Positions 16,286 through 26,955 are shown, counted from the stretch's first letter. The stretch: DNA of 64,000 bases from Janthinobacterium rivuli (GCF_009208735.1 NZ_WFLJ01000007.1:1-64000), one strand, 5' to 3'. Made by a program: numbers and translations. The notes: generated from the sequence alone by a model not told the origin.

Positions 16286-17454
16286 CAGTGCCGCTCCACC
16301 CACCACAGGGCGCCCAGCGCCAGCAGCAGATACAGGGCGCTCGGCGCCACCGCCGTCAGGAAGGCCGGCCAGGTGCTGAGCAGTCCAAGATGCGAGAACA
16401 GGGTATTGACCAGCATGAAGCTCACGCCGATCATGATGCCGATGAAGATCTTCAGGCTGATGCCGCCGCTGCGCGTATGCATGTAGGCGAACGGCAGCGC
16501 CAGCGCCATCAGCACGAAAATGGCCAGCGGGTCGATCAGCTTTTTCCAGAAGGCGATGCGGAAACGCTCGGTCTCCTGCTTGTTCTCGGCCAGGTGGCGC
16601 GTGTACACGGCCAGTTCGCTGGCCGACATGCGCTCGGGATCGGACGCCGACACCGTCAGGATCTTCGGCGTCACTTCCGACATCATGTCCTTGCTGGCGC
16701 TTTGCACCGTGCGCACCAGGCTCGTTTCCTGCCCATAGTAGTTCGCCAGCTTCGGCTCGAAGCCGGGTGAAGTCGCCGCGCTGTTCGAAAACGAGGTTTC
16801 CGTCACATCGGTCAGGCGCCAGATATTGTTGCCCTGGTAGGTCGCGCCCTTGGCCACGGTCAGGGTGCGCAAACGCATATCGGTGTCGAATTCATACAGC
16901 TTGACGTTTTTCAGCTGGCCATCCGGACGCGCTTCGCCAACGTTGAAAAAGCGCGAGCCGGTGACGGTGCCCGTCAGGCCGTCGCTCTTGACCATGTCCT
17001 TGGTCCACAGGCCCGAGCGAAACTCGCTCGACACGGCCGCGCCGCGCGAAGTCAGCTTGAGGCGTTCGGCCAGCGGCTCCGTGCGCGGCGTGATCAACTC
17101 GCCAAAGATGAAGGTGATGACGACGAAGACGATACCGATGCGGAACAGGAAACCGGCCGCCATCGCCGTCGACATGCTCGACGCGCGCATGATGGTAAAT
17201 TCGGAGCTGGCGGCAAACTGCGCCATCGTGTAGATGGTGCCGATCAGCGCCGCGATCGGCATCACTTCGTACACGTGTCCCGGCACCAGCACCAGCACGT
17301 ACAGGAAGGCATACTGGATGGTGTAGCCGTTGCGGCCCACCTTGGGCAGCTCGCCCGTCAGGTCGATGAAGGCTTGCAGTGCCAGGAAGGCCAGCAGCAC
17401 GAACAGCACCGCCTGGAAAATCGAGACCGCAAAATAGCGCTGTAAAATCTTCAT
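16285..17454 (-). CDS. lptG: LPS export ABC transporter permease LptG
   Basis: 389 aa YjgP/YjgQ-family permease. Starts MKILQRYFAVSIFQAVLFVLLAF. Three membrane segments lie at the N-terminus and three at the C-terminus, flanking a large periplasmic beta-jellyroll domain (about residues 120-280). Together with LptF and LptB2 it extracts lipopolysaccharide from the inner membrane and passes it to LptC/LptA. It overlaps the upstream lptF by 4 nt (ATGA), as in most proteobacteria. Confidence 0.95.
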   Translation of the reverse strand: MKILQRYFAVSIFQAVLFVLLAFLALQAFIDLTGELPKVGRNGYTIQYAFLYVLVLVPGHVYEVMPIAALIGTIYTMAQFAASSEFTIMRASSMSTAMAAGFLFRIGIVFVVITFIFGELITPRTEPLAERLKLTSRGAAVSSEFRSGLWTKDMVKSDGLTGTVTGSRFFNVGEARPDGQLKNVKLYEFDTDMRLRTLTVAKGATYQGNNIWRLTDVTETSFSNSAATSPGFEPKLANYYGQETSLVRTVQSASKDMMSEVTPKILTVSASDPERMSASELAVYTRHLAENKQETERFRIAFWKKLIDPLAIFVLMALALPFAYMHTRSGGISLKIFIGIMIGVSFMLVNTLFSHLGLLSTWPAFLTAVAPSALYLLLALGALWWVERH

Positions 17455-18596
17455 TTCGATGCCGCTTTACTTGGTTTGCCGGCGCGGCGCGCGCGCTTGA
17501 AGGCCGCCAGCAGGACCAGCGGATGGTAGCGGTGGTTCACATTCAGGCGCCACGCAAACAGCGCCACCACGGCCAGCGCCGCCAGCAGGTGCAGCGGCCA
17601 CCAGGCCAGCCCGAAGGTCAGGCGGCCCTGTTTCACGCTCGCCTCGATGACCTTGATCAGATTGCTGTACGTAAAGAAAATCAGCAAGGCGATGATCAGG
17701 TTGGTCGAACTGCCGGCACGCGGGTTGACGAAGCCCAGCGGAATGGCCAGCAGGATCAGCATCAGGCCGATCAGGGGCGCGCTGACCCGCCACAGCAATT
17801 CGGCCATGGTGTAGGGATTCGGTTCGGCGATGAGCGCCATGGTGCTCATCGCGCGCACGCCCAGTTCCGCGCCCAGTTCCTGCTGCTTGCTCTCGATGCG
17901 CATGATGTACTGTTCGAATTCCATGGTCTGGAAGTCCGCTTGCGTCGGCACGCCCTGGTAGCGGCGGCCGCTCTTGAGCACCAGGAAGCGTTCGCCCTTG
18001 GCGTCGGTATTGATCACGCCTTCCTTGGCGACGACGACGACGGCGCTGCCTTTTTCATCGACGGTATTGACGAAGACGTTCTGCACCACGGTCTTCTCGC
18101 CGCTGACGCCCTCGACGAAGAAGATGCGATTGCTGCCGGCCGATTCGCGGAACTGGCCAGGCGTGACTTTCTGCAGGTCTTCGCGCTTCTCGAAGCGCGC
18201 CACGTATTCATCGCTCTTCTTTTGCGCCCACGGCGTGGCGTACAGGCTCAGGATGCCGGTGGCCAGCACCAGCGGCAGGCCGAAGCTGAGCACGGGCCAG
18301 ATCCAGCGCGACAGGCTCAGGCCGGAGGCGAACCACACCACCATCTCCGATTCCTTGTAGCTGCGGGTGACGACCATCAGCACCGAGATGAAACCGGTGA
18401 GGATGAGAATGGTGGGCAGCTGCATCAGGGCGGAAAAAACCATCAGCGACATGACGTCGGACGACGCGATCTTGCCGCCCGCCGCCTTGCCGAGAATACC
18501 GATCAGCATCCAGGTGAGCAGGATGCTGAACAAAACAGTGAAGGTGGCCCCGGCGGCACTAGCCAATTCACGTCGAAGGGCGCGTTGAAAGATCAT
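17451..18596 (-). CDS. lptF: LPS export ABC transporter permease LptF
   Basis: 381 aa, first gene of the lptFG operon. The N-terminus MIFQRALRRELASAAGATF and the MLIGILGKAAGGK region match LptF. The architecture is six membrane helices around a periplasmic domain, as in LptG. The gene is divergent from pepA, a common proteobacterial arrangement. The shared intergenic region is only 67 bp, so the two promoters must nearly overlap. Confidence 0.95.
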   Translation of the reverse strand: MIFQRALRRELASAAGATFTVLFSILLTWMLIGILGKAAGGKIASSDVMSLMVFSALMQLPTILILTGFISVLMVVTRSYKESEMVVWFASGLSLSRWIWPVLSFGLPLVLATGILSLYATPWAQKKSDEYVARFEKREDLQKVTPGQFRESAGSNRIFFVEGVSGEKTVVQNVFVNTVDEKGSAVVVVAKEGVINTDAKGERFLVLKSGRRYQGVPTQADFQTMEFEQYIMRIESKQQELGAELGVRAMSTMALIAEPNPYTMAELLWRVSAPLIGLMLILLAIPLGFVNPRAGSSTNLIIALLIFFTYSNLIKVIEASVKQGRLTFGLAWWPLHLLAALAVVALFAWRLNVNHRYHPLVLLAAFKRARRAGKPSKAASK

Positions 18597-18663
18597 TCGG
18601 AGTTTATAATTCGGGTCAGTTAGTTGAGTAACACGTTACTAGTAAATGAAAACGGAGAACCAA

Positions 18664-20157
18664 ATGGACTTTAGCATAAAAGCATTCGATACCAAGAGCA
18701 CCCTCGGCACGGCCAAAAGCGGATGCATCGCGGTTGCGGTATTCGAAAACAAAAAACTGTCGCCAGCGGCAAAATCGCTGGACAGCAAGGGTGCGATTTC
18801 GGCTGCGCTGAAGTCCGGCGACATCAGCGGCAAGCCTGGCAGCACTTTGCTGCTGCGCGCAGTCGATGGCGTCGCCGCCGAACGTGTTCTGCTGGTAGGC
18901 ATGGGCAGCGATGACATTGTCAGCGAAAAAAGCTTCACGACCGGCGTACAAGCCGCACTGAAGGCCTTCGGCTCGCTGGGCGCTGCGGACGCCATTATCG
19001 CATTACCGCTGGCCGAAGTGAAAGAGCGCGACGTAAATTGGGCAATCCGTTGCGTGGTGCAAGCCGCCCACGACAGCGAATACCGCTGCGACTCGCAAAA
19101 AAGCAAAAAGGATCCGGCACCGGCAGGCGTGCGCAAGATCGTCCTGGCGGCACCTGCAACGGCAGCCACGCGCGGCGCGCTGGCGCAAGCCATCGCCATC
19201 GCCAACGGTTCCGACCTGACGCGCAAGCTGGGCGACCTGCCGGCGAACATCGCCAATCCGACCTACCTGGCCAACACCGCCAAGCAGCTGGCCAAGGATT
19301 ACAAGTTTGAAGTCGAAGTACTGGACCGCAAACAGCTCGAAGCGCTGAAAATGGGCAGCTTCCTGTCCGTCACCAACGGCAGCGAGCAGCCACCGAAGTT
19401 CATCGTCCTGAAACACATGGGCGGCAAGGCCAAGGATGCGCCGGTGGTCCTGGTCGGCAAGGGCATCACCTTCGACACGGGCGGCATTTCGATCAAGGCC
19501 GGTCCTGGCATGGATGAAATGAAGTACGACATGTGCGGCGCCGCCTCGGTCCTGGGTACCTTCCGCGCCATCGGCGAAATGAACCTGAAGCTGAACGTCA
19601 TCGGCGTCATCGCCGCGTGCGAAAACATGCCGTCGGGCCGCGCCACCAAACCGGGCGACATCGTCACCTCCATGAACGGCCTGACCATCGAAGTGCTGAA
19701 CACGGACGCCGAGGGCCGTCTGGTGCTGTGCGACGCGCTGACCTACGCCGAACGCTTCAAGCCGGCAGCCGTGGTCGATATCGCCACCCTGACGGGCGCT
19801 TGCGTCGTGGCCCTGGGCCACCACAACAGTGGCCTGTTTACGCGCAGCGATGCGGCGCATGACCAGCTGGCCAATGAGCTGCTGGCAGCGGGCAAGCAAT
19901 CGAGCGACACGGCATGGCGCATGCCGATCGAAGAGGCGTACAACGAGCAGCTGAAGTCGAACTTCGCCGACCTGGCCAACATCGGCACGCCAGGCGGCGG
20001 TTCGGTGACGGCAGCGGCCTTCCTGGAAAACTTCACCAAGAAGTACACCTGGGCGCATCTGGACATCGCCGGCACGGCATGGAAATCGGGTGGCGCAAAA
20101 GGCGCGACCGGTCGTCCAGTGCCTCTGCTGACGACGTTCCTGATCAACCGCGTGTAA
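18664..20157 (+). CDS. pepA: Leucyl (cytosol) aminopeptidase, M17 family
   Basis: 497 aa from the ATG at 18664, chosen because GGAG sits 6 nt upstream; an ATG at 18646 is the alternative. The C-terminal catalytic domain has the metal-binding and catalytic motifs [27 protein letters not shown] and the M17 signature NTDAEGRL. It is a hexameric two-metal exopeptidase that removes N-terminal residues; in E. coli it also acts as a DNA-binding accessory protein. It ends before a strong bidirectional terminator. Confidence 0.96.
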   Translation: MDFSIKAFDTKSTLGTAKSGCIAVAVFENKKLSPAAKSLDSKGAISAALKSGDISGKPGSTLLLRAVDGVAAERVLLVGMGSDDIVSEKSFTTGVQAALKAFGSLGAADAIIALPLAEVKERDVNWAIRCVVQAAHDSEYRCDSQKSKKDPAPAGVRKIVLAAPATAATRGALAQAIAIANGSDLTRKLGDLPANIANPTYLANTAKQLAKDYKFEVEVLDRKQLEALKMGSFLSVTNGSEQPPKFIVLKHMGGKAKDAPVVLVGKGITFDTGGISIKAGPGMDEMKYDMCGAASVLGTFRAIGEMNLKLNVIGVIAACENMPSGRATKPGDIVTSMNGLTIEVLNTDAEGRLVLCDALTYAERFKPAAVVDIATLTGACVVALGHHNSGLFTRSDAAHDQLANELLAAGKQSSDTAWRMPIEEAYNEQLKSNFADLANIGTPGGGSVTAAAFLENFTKKYTWAHLDIAGTAWKSGGAKGATGRPVPLLTTFLINRV

Positions 20158-20184
20158 GAGAACGCCAGACCAAACCTACTGCGC

Positions 20185-20255
20185 GGGGCTATTGGCGGCC
20201 GGCGATGCTCGCTGTACATAAAGTACAGCTGCGCTTCTCGGCCACCACTAGCTCC
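20185..20255. repeat. Long imperfect hairpin (REP/BIME-like) after pepA
   Basis: The outer arms GGGGCTATTGGCGGCCG (20185-20201) and CGGCCACCACTAGCTCC (20239-20255) pair at 14 of 17 positions. The inner arms GCTGTAC (20211-20217) and GTACAGC (20223-20229) pair perfectly around ATAAA. The whole 71-bp element sits between the pepA stop and its terminator. It looks like an extragenic palindromic repeat; copies elsewhere in the genome cannot be seen from this window. Confidence 0.6.
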
Positions 20256-20291
20256 CGCTCGCGACGGTTTTGTCAGGCGTCGTGACACCGT

Positions 20292-20330
20292 AAAAAAAAC
20301 CGCCAGGTCTAGCGACCATGGCGGTTTTTT
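20292..20330. terminator. Bidirectional terminator between pepA and the lipoprotein gene
   Basis: AAAAAACCGCCA (20294-20305) pairs with TGGCGGTTTTTT (20319-20330) around a 13-nt loop. T-runs occur on both strands, so it can end pepA (+) and the convergent minus-strand operon ending at 20348. Confidence 0.9.
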
Positions 20331-20347
20331 CATGCGTGGCGTATTAA

Positions 20348-20881
20348 TCAGTAGACGACGGGATCGGGAATCGGCAGCGGTGCCACCTTCGGCTGCACCA
20401 CCGTTTCCGGCACGACGGCCGCCGGCGGCGGCGCGGGCCTGGGCGCAGGCGGCGCCAGGCGCGCGGGGTCTTGCATGACGATGGTCAGGATCGACGGGTA
20501 GTCGAAGCCGGCGCCCGTGTTGCGGTCGACGAAATAGCCGACGCCCAGGGTCAGGATGACGTTGCCCCAAACGCTGCCATTGAGCTTGGGGTCGATATGA
20601 TCGTCCGTTACGACAGCGGGCGAGCCGTGCTTGCGGCAGTCGACTTTCAGCGGTTCCTGGCTCTTGCGGATGGTGATGCGCCCGGGCGTGGTGACGAACC
20701 ACTTGCCCACGTCGTTACTGAGGATGCAGCCAGCGCCCGTCAATTCGCGGTTGTCCTGGATGGTTTGCACCAGCACCATCTGCTCGGTGTTGCCCGTCAG
20801 GGTGGCGCAGCCGCCCAGGCCAAACAGCAGCAGCGTCCTGGCGGCAAAGGCGGCACGGGGAGCAGACAGCGGCAGGCGCAT
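20348..20881 (-). CDS. Predicted lipoprotein, unknown function
   Basis: 177 aa from the ATG at 20881. The lipoprotein signal is LLLFGLGGCATL with the lipid-modified Cys near residue 25. The mature part includes NVILTLGVGYFVDRNTGAGF, reminiscent of small outer-membrane or periplasmic lipoproteins with a Gly-rich hydrophobic stretch, and a Pro/Ala-rich tail. I do not recognise a characterised family. It lies 11 nt downstream of creA and is the last gene of a four-gene minus-strand operon. Confidence 0.75.
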   Translation of the reverse strand: MRLPLSAPRAAFAARTLLLFGLGGCATLTGNTEQMVLVQTIQDNRELTGAGCILSNDVGKWFVTTPGRITIRKSQEPLKVDCRKHGSPAVVTDDHIDPKLNGSVWGNVILTLGVGYFVDRNTGAGFDYPSILTIVMQDPARLAPPAPRPAPPPAAVVPETVVQPKVAPLPIPDPVVY

Positions 20882-20892
20882 GGGAAGCTCGC

Positions 20893-21363
20893 TTAGCGGA
20901 CGGGAATCGGCTGGTCGCCTGGCACGGCGACGGCGGTGACGCTGTTTTTCGGACTGCCTTCGATCAGGCGGTCGGAGTACACGAGGTAGACCAGCGCATT
21001 GCGCTTGCTGTCGACCATGCGCACGACGCGCACATGCTTGAAGAAGATCGAGGCACGCTCGGTAAACACTTCTTCTTGGCGCGGCAGCTTGCCCTTGAAT
21101 TGCAGCGGCCCCACCTGGCGGCAAGCGACGGCCGCATCGGCTTTGTCTTCGGCCAGGCCGACGGCGCCCTTGATGCCGCCCGTCTTGGCGCGCGACAGAT
21201 AACAGCTGACGCCAGCGACGCGCGGGTCGTCATACGCTTCGACGACGATCTTGTGGTCAGGGCCGATCAGTTTGAACACCGTGTCGACCGAACCGATGGT
21301 TTCGGCATGCGCCGTGGCGCAGGCAAAGCCCAGCACCAAAGCGGCAGGCAGCAATTTACGCAT
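20893..21363 (-). CDS. creA: CreA family periplasmic protein
   Basis: 156 aa from the ATG at 21363. Signal peptide [20 protein letters not shown]. The mature sequence begins [20 protein letters not shown] and contains [19 protein letters not shown] and CRQVGPLQF, hallmarks of the CreA family (DUF830-type). The biochemical role of CreA is unknown. The longer upstream reading frame lacks coding character before the signal peptide, so this start is preferred. Confidence 0.88.
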   Translation of the reverse strand: MRKLLPAALVLGFACATAHAETIGSVDTVFKLIGPDHKIVVEAYDDPRVAGVSCYLSRAKTGGIKGAVGLAEDKADAAVACRQVGPLQFKGKLPRQEEVFTERASIFFKHVRVVRMVDSKRNALVYLVYSDRLIEGSPKNSVTAVAVPGDQPIPVR

Positions 21364-21395
21364 GAAAGAATCCCGGGCACGCACGCAGGCGGCCA

Positions 21396-21584
21396 TCAGT
21401 TGATGGGAGCGAATCGCTGGACCATGACGCCTTCGACTTCGATCAGTTGAAAGAACACGTCTTTCGGACGGGTCCAGATGGAACCGTCGGCGGCGCGATA
21501 CACGATCATCGGCGTCAGATCTGCTTCCAGCGTGGCTTCGCACACCAGTTCATAAATGCCGCCCTTGTAGTGCCGATAACGCAT
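21396..21584 (-). CDS. DUF1653 family small protein
   Basis: 62 aa. The sequence [17 protein letters not shown], followed by [15 protein letters not shown] and ending in a FFQ/VQRF region, is the whole of the DUF1653 domain. It is a single small beta-rich, SH3-like cytoplasmic domain with no known activity. Ten nt separate it from the upstream gene and 32 nt from creA, consistent with an operon. Confidence 0.85.
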   Translation of the reverse strand: MRYRHYKGGIYELVCEATLEADLTPMIVYRAADGSIWTRPKDVFFQLIEVEGVMVQRFAPIN

Positions 21585-21594
21585 CGCCGTCCCC

Positions 21595-21966
21595 TCAAGC
21601 CGTTGAATCTTCGCTCTTGTCGTCGGCCAGTGCCTTCTGCTTCATCTTCAGGCCCTGGATCACTTTGAGTATGCCTTCCATGCCGGCCGCGCCATCGGCG
21701 CCGCTGAAGGCGTCGAGCACCTCATTGAGCACCTTGTTGCGCACGGTCGCTTCATCGGAGGACATTTCCAGCGCGCGCTGGGCTTTCGCCGCCTTTTCGG
21801 CCGCGCTCACGCGCGGCTTGGCAGCCGTCTTGCCATGCGTCAGAGCAGCCTGCCAGATAACCCAGCGGCGCTGGGTCTCGAAAATCAGGTACTCGTCCGG
21901 TTTGTCTTCTCTTCGCCGCACAATGTGGCCGTCACGCTGCGCCCACGCTTCAAATGCAGTTCGCAT
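21595..21966 (-). CDS. Hypothetical cytoplasmic protein
   Basis: 123 aa from the ATG at 21966. The N-terminal third (MRTAFEAWAQRDGHIVRRRE, then DEYLIFETQRRWVIWQAAL) resembles short modules in phage and host accessory proteins of unknown role. The rest is Ala/Lys-rich and helical. No catalytic motif is evident. It is the first gene of the operon that continues to creA; the 568 bp upstream hold no gene. Confidence 0.6.
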   Translation of the reverse strand: MRTAFEAWAQRDGHIVRRREDKPDEYLIFETQRRWVIWQAALTHGKTAAKPRVSAAEKAAKAQRALEMSSDEATVRNKVLNEVLDAFSGADGAAGMEGILKVIQGLKMKQKALADDKSEDSTA

Positions 21967-22102
21967 TTTCTTCCTTTGCAAATGCTACGCGCAAGTCTCA
22001 CTATTAAAACTGCAACATTTCAAAATAGTACCATCTATTGATGTCGCAAAACAGTCTCATAGATATAGTACTGCAATTTATATAACAAGTCTGGCGGCGC
22101 CA

Positions 22103-22126
22103 GGGACGGAATTGACGCTCCGTCCC
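22103..22126. other. 8-bp stem hairpin in gene-free region
   Basis: GGGACGGA (22103-22110) and TCCGTCCC (22119-22126) form a perfect stem around an 8-nt loop, extended by a further GCC/GGC pair after a mismatch. No T-run follows, so it is not a standard terminator. It lies in the AT-rich, gene-free stretch 21967-22534, which also carries a tandem 10-bp repeat AATTACAACT (about 22155-22174). Nothing else recognisable is seen in that stretch. Confidence 0.5.
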
Positions 22127-22534
22127 CGGCACAGTGGTCATGTAATCGGAATAGCAATTACAACTAATTACAACTGCTTCCTGTTCGGTTCTAACTTGGC
22201 TGTAACAAAGCCGTATGACACAGATGTTACACGGTGCCATTTTAGTAGTTTTTATCGCGTTTTAGCGAGAAACTTTACACCTTTGTCGCGTTAAACAGTG
22301 GGACGCAGCCTGCCGCGCCAGCCACTTATGCCAAATCAAACATAGGGATTGATCAATCATACACAAAAACATAATATTCATGCGCCACGATTGGTTAAAT
22401 GCAAATACTTTATTGCCACCCCTTTTGCCCGCCAGTAAATAAAGCACCTGCCTGGCAAGCGGCGCGGGACGCCATCGACACGCATGCGGTAAGATTCGCG
22501 CCTATCGATACCTATTCAAGCAAGGATTTTTCCC

Positions 22535-23299
22535 ATGAAACTCGCCACCTGGAACGTCAACTCGCTCAAAGTGCGCCTGCCGCAAGTACTGCAGTGGCTG
22601 ACAGACAACCCGGTCGACATACTCTGCCTGCAAGAGACCAAGCTCACGGATGACAAGTTCCCCGTCGCCGAGATCGAGGCGGCCGGCTACCAGGTGGTCT
22701 TCAGCGGCCAGAAAACCTACAACGGCGTGGCCATTCTGTCGAAGCTGCCGATCACCGACGTGGTGAAGAACAACCCGCGCTATGAAGATGCGCAGCAGCG
22801 CATCCTGGCCGCCACCATCGGTGGCGTGCGCGTCGTCTGCGCCTACGTGCCGAACGGCCAGAGCGTCGACTCGGACAAGTACGAATACAAACTGGGCTGG
22901 CTGGCCTCCCTGCACGACTGGCTGGCCGACGAAGCGCGGCAGCATCCGCAACTGGCCGTCGTCGGCGACTACAATATCGCGCCCGACGACCGCGACGTGC
23001 ACGACCCCGTCGCCTGGGCCGGCCAGGTACTGGTCTCGGACAAGGAACGCGCCGCTCTGCAGCGCCTGTTCGACATCGGCCTGACGGACGCCTTCCGCCT
23101 GTTCGAGCAGGCGGAAAAATCGTTCAGCTGGTGGGATTACCGCCAGCTGGGCTTCCGCCTGAACAAGGGCCTGCGCATCGACCATATCCTGCTCTCGCCC
23201 GCCCTGAGCGCCCGCTGCACGGCCTGCGTGATCGACCGCGTGCCCCGCAAGTGGGAACAGCCGTCCGACCACGCGCCCGTCGTCGCCACCATCGATTAA
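22535..23299 (+). CDS. xthA: Exodeoxyribonuclease III (AP endonuclease)
   Basis: 254 aa, EEP-fold nuclease. Motifs in order: [22 protein letters not shown] (metal-binding Glu), [26 protein letters not shown] and the final SDHAPVVA (catalytic Asp-His). It cleaves abasic sites and has 3'-5' exonuclease and 3'-phosphatase activity in base excision repair. Its stop overlaps by three bases the stop of the convergent PAS-GGDEF-EAL gene, with no terminator between. Confidence 0.94.
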   Translation: MKLATWNVNSLKVRLPQVLQWLTDNPVDILCLQETKLTDDKFPVAEIEAAGYQVVFSGQKTYNGVAILSKLPITDVVKNNPRYEDAQQRILAATIGGVRVVCAYVPNGQSVDSDKYEYKLGWLASLHDWLADEARQHPQLAVVGDYNIAPDDRDVHDPVAWAGQVLVSDKERAALQRLFDIGLTDAFRLFEQAEKSFSWWDYRQLGFRLNKGLRIDHILLSPALSARCTACVIDRVPRKWEQPSDHAPVVATID

Positions 23300-26200
23300 A
23301 CGCCGCGTCGCTCCAATAATACTTGCGCATTCGCCGCAGGCACGGGAGCGGAAAACAGATAGCCCTGCGCATAGCGGCAGCCGTTCGCCTGCAGCAGGGC
23401 GAACTGTTCTTCCGTTTCCACTCCCTCGGCCACGGCCGACAATTGCAGGCTGTCGGCGAGCGCGATGATGGCCGACACGATGGCGCGGTCTTCCGCGCTG
23501 TGCTCGAGGTCCTTGATGAAGGCGCGGTCGATCTTGACCTTCTTCACGGGGAAGCGCTTCAGGTAGGCAAGGCTCGAATAGCCGGTGCCGAAATCGTCGA
23601 TCGACAGGCGCAAACCCATGCCATTGATCTGCCGTAAAATCTCCAGCGTATGCTCGCCGTGCTGCATCAGCGCCGTCTCGGTGATCTCGAATTCCAGCAG
23701 CGCCGGATCGATGCCCGTTTCCCGCACCACGGCGCCGATGGCCGCCACCAGGCCCTTGTGCATGAACTGGCGCGGCGACAAATTCACCGCCAGCGGCACC
23801 GGCTGCAAGCCCTGGCGCTGCCAGGCCATGCTTTGCTCGCACGCCTGGCGCATCACCCATTCGCCCACCGGCACAATCAAGCCGTTTTCCTCCATGATGG
23901 GAATGAAGCGGTCCGGCAGCACCAGGCCGTGGCCCGGGCGGCGCCAGCGCAGCAGCACTTCCATGCCATGCAGGCGGCGCGTGGCGATATCGATGACGGG
24001 CTGGTAAAACAGTTCGAACTGCTGCAGCGCCAGCGCCGTGCGCAAGCTGCTTTCCAGGTCGAAGTGCAGGGCCGCCGCCTGGTTCATCGTCTGCGTGAAG
24101 AACTGGTAGTTGTTGCGGCCATTGCCCTTGGCGTGGTACATGGCCGCATCCGCATGGCGCATCAGGGCGTCGACGTCGCCGCCATCGTCCGGATACAGGC
24201 AGATGCCGATCGACGGCGTCACATGCAGCACATGGCCGTCCAGCGGAAAGGCGGGCGTGAGCGCTTCGATGATCTTCTCGGCCACGCGGGCCGCTTCCTC
24301 GCTGCCGCGGATGCCCGGCACCAGCACGACGAATTCGTCGCCACCCAGGCGCGCCACCGTATCGCTGGCGCGCACGGCGCCACACAGCCGCGCGGCCACT
24401 TCCTTGAGCAGCACGTCGCCCGTCATGTGACCCAGCGAATCGTTGATGGTCTTGAATCGATCCAGGTCGATGAACATCACGGCCAGCTTGCGCCCGGAGC
24501 GTTGCGCGGCCAGCATGGCCCGTTCCAGCCGGTCCGACAGCAGCGCGCGGTTCGGCAAGCCCGTCAGGTTGTCGTGGTATGCCATGTGGTGCACGCGCGC
24601 CTCGGCCTGGCGCCGCTCGACGATCTCGCCCTGCAGCAGCAGGTTGGCGCCGGCCAGTTCGGCCGTGCGTTCCTGCACGCGCAATTCCAGCTCGTCGCGC
24701 GCGCGGCGCACCGCCTCGGCCGCCTCGCGGCGCGCCGTCACGTCGTCGACCAGCCACACGGAACGGCCATGCGCATGCGCCAGGTCGAACGGCCGGCCGG
24801 ACAGGCGCGCCCAGAAGCGGCTGCCGTCCTTGCGCACCAGCTGGTATTCCGACATGTGCACCCTGCCCGCTTCGAAGTCGCGCGCCGTCTCGCCGCGCGC
24901 AGCCTTCCACGCGGCCACGTCCGGATACAGGGCTTGCACCGACAGGCCGTTGATCTCGCCGGGCCCATAACCGAACAGCTCTTCCATCTTGCTGTTGGCA
25001 CGCAAATTGTGGCCGCCCTCCACCACCGAGATGCCCAGCACGGCGCTGTCGAGGATGGCCTGGTTTTCCAGCAGCGCGTTGCGCAAGGATTCTTCGGCGC
25101 GCTTGGCTTCCGTGCGGTCCTCGATGATCCAGATGGTGCCGGCGGCCGGATCGTCGGGATTGACGACATAGGCGATCAGCTGCGCCCACAAGGTCGTGCC
25201 GTCGCGGCGCATCATTTCCACTTCCGTCTGGAAGGGCTTGGCCACCGAGAGGAAGGGGAAGGCCGCCGCGCCCAGCAAGTCGTACGATTGCTGCGACACG
25301 TACAGCGCGCGACCGGGCAAGCCCAGCGCCTCGTCGCCGCTGTAGCCGAACATCGCGGCAAAGCCCAGGTTGTAGCGCGTGATCTGGCGGTTCTTGGTGT
25401 ACAGGATACTCACCGAGGCATTCGTCATGATGGCCGCCACTTCCATCTGCGCCTGGCGGCTGGCGGTGACGTCTTCGAGGATCCAGATGGCGCCCTGCTC
25501 GCTGTGCGCCTGATCGACGGCCTTGGCGCGGATGCGGCACCAGAACAGGCTGCCGTCGCGGCGGCGGAACAGCGATTCGTCCTGCTCGTACGGCAAGCCC
25601 TGTCCCAGCAGCGGCGTGGCTTGCACGCCAAACGCCTCGTAGGCGGCCGGCGACGGAAACAGCTCGGCGGCGGGCAAACCCGTCATCTCCTCCTGCGCGT
25701 AACCGAACATTTCGGCGAAGCGGGGATTGCAGCGCAGGATCAGGCGCGAACGGGAAAACAGGATGCCGACGGAGGCATTGTCCAGGATGGCCTGCTGCTC
25801 GAGCATCAGCTGGCGCGTCGCCTCCTCGGCCGCCTTCTGCGCGCTGCGGTCGTCGAACAGCCAGATCGTGTCGCGCAAGCCGCGGTCAGTCTGGCTCTCC
25901 GGGTTCAGGACATAGCCGTACGCCAGTGCCCAGAACGTGGAACCGTCGCGGCGGCGCATCTCCATCTCGCCCTGGAACGGCAGGCCGCGCCGCAGCAGGG
26001 GCGCGGCCTGCCGCACGACGTTCTCGTAGGCCGCGCGCGACGGGTACAGGTCGGCGACGGCCAGGCCCACGCCGCTGTCACCATCGAAGCCGAAGCATTC
26101 GGCAAAGCGCCGGTTGTAGCGCAGCACGCCCTTGTCGCGCTGAAAACCGATGGCCAAGGGCGCGTTGTCCATCACGGCCTGCATTTCCAGCATGGCGCGG

Positions 26201-26955
26201 CGCAGCTGGTCCTCATCGCGCCGGTGGTCGCTGATATCTTCGATGATCCAGACCGTGCCGTCATGCGTGTTGAGAGGATCGACGGCGCGCCCGTGCAGGC
26301 GGCTCCAGAACAGGGTGCCATCCTGGCGCCGCAATTCCAGTTCGGTGCGGTACGGCTTGCCCTTCGAAAGCAGCGGCGCCGCTTCCAGTCCCAGGGCGCG
26401 GCAATGCTCGGCGGAGCGGTACAGCACCGCGCCCGGCATGCCCGTCAACTGGTGGCGCGCATAGCCGAGCATCTCGGCGGCGCGGATATTGCACTCCTCG
26501 ATGAAGCCGCCCTTGGAAAAGACGATGCCGACGGCCGCGCTTTCCAAAATAGCCTGCTGCTCGAGCAAGGTCTTGCGCAAGGCTTGCTGGTCGCGCTGCT
26601 GCACGCGGATGTCGGCAAACACCAGGGTCGCACCGGGCAAGCCATCGACCACCAGCAAGGGCTTGGACCAGACCTGCACGGCGATGGCGCCCGCGTCCCC
26701 TTCCAGGCTGCTGTCCCAGTGCCGCTCGCGCCCGGCCGCACCGAGCGCGCCACGCAGCATGCTGGTGCTCGACGCGCGGTAGGCGTCCGTAAAGCAATCG
26801 GCCAGCAGCCGGCCCGATATATCCCGGCCCAGCAGGGCCTGCAAGGCGCCATTCGCCGCCACCACCATGCCGCAGGCATCGCAGGCGCAGGCCGGCAAGG
26901 CGATCAGCTGCAAGGCATCGGCGATGAAATCGGGACTGGTCGGTACGCGGTTCAT
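23296..26955 (-). CDS. Six-PAS GGDEF-EAL cyclic-di-GMP enzyme
   Basis: About 1219 aa from the ATG at 26955; starts at 26964 or 27021 cannot be excluded and none has a clear ribosome-binding site. It begins with one divergent PAS, then five similar PAS-PAC modules of ~125 aa, each with an AIL(D/E)(N/S)A..GI core and ending in (I/V)WIIED. Next come a GGDEF domain with intact ARLGGDEF and an RxxD inhibitory site five residues before it, and an EAL domain with [25 protein letters not shown] and AEGVETEEQ. Both cyclase and phosphodiesterase motifs look functional, so it may be bifunctional. It has no membrane segment and is probably a cytoplasmic multi-input sensor. Confidence 0.9.
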   Translation of the reverse strand: MNRVPTSPDFIADALQLIALPACACDACGMVVAANGALQALLGRDISGRLLADCFTDAYRASSTSMLRGALGAAGRERHWDSSLEGDAGAIAVQVWSKPLLVVDGLPGATLVFADIRVQQRDQQALRKTLLEQQAILESAAVGIVFSKGGFIEECNIRAAEMLGYARHQLTGMPGAVLYRSAEHCRALGLEAAPLLSKGKPYRTELELRRQDGTLFWSRLHGRAVDPLNTHDGTVWIIEDISDHRRDEDQLRRAMLEMQAVMDNAPLAIGFQRDKGVLRYNRRFAECFGFDGDSGVGLAVADLYPSRAAYENVVRQAAPLLRRGLPFQGEMEMRRRDGSTFWALAYGYVLNPESQTDRGLRDTIWLFDDRSAQKAAEEATRQLMLEQQAILDNASVGILFSRSRLILRCNPRFAEMFGYAQEEMTGLPAAELFPSPAAYEAFGVQATPLLGQGLPYEQDESLFRRRDGSLFWCRIRAKAVDQAHSEQGAIWILEDVTASRQAQMEVAAIMTNASVSILYTKNRQITRYNLGFAAMFGYSGDEALGLPGRALYVSQQSYDLLGAAAFPFLSVAKPFQTEVEMMRRDGTTLWAQLIAYVVNPDDPAAGTIWIIEDRTEAKRAEESLRNALLENQAILDSAVLGISVVEGGHNLRANSKMEELFGYGPGEINGLSVQALYPDVAAWKAARGETARDFEAGRVHMSEYQLVRKDGSRFWARLSGRPFDLAHAHGRSVWLVDDVTARREAAEAVRRARDELELRVQERTAELAGANLLLQGEIVERRQAEARVHHMAYHDNLTGLPNRALLSDRLERAMLAAQRSGRKLAVMFIDLDRFKTINDSLGHMTGDVLLKEVAARLCGAVRASDTVARLGGDEFVVLVPGIRGSEEAARVAEKIIEALTPAFPLDGHVLHVTPSIGICLYPDDGGDVDALMRHADAAMYHAKGNGRNNYQFFTQTMNQAAALHFDLESSLRTALALQQFELFYQPVIDIATRRLHGMEVLLRWRRPGHGLVLPDRFIPIMEENGLIVPVGEWVMRQACEQSMAWQRQGLQPVPLAVNLSPRQFMHKGLVAAIGAVVRETGIDPALLEFEITETALMQHGEHTLEILRQINGMGLRLSIDDFGTGYSSLAYLKRFPVKKVKIDRAFIKDLEHSAEDRAIVSAIIALADSLQLSAVAEGVETEEQFALLQANGCRYAQGYLFSAPVPAANAQVLLERRGV

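Noticed and set aside
22502..25540. 1012-aa minus-strand frame across xthA and the EAL gene
   Set aside because: It runs antisense to xthA and in a different frame from the PAS-GGDEF-EAL protein; both real genes have intact motifs.
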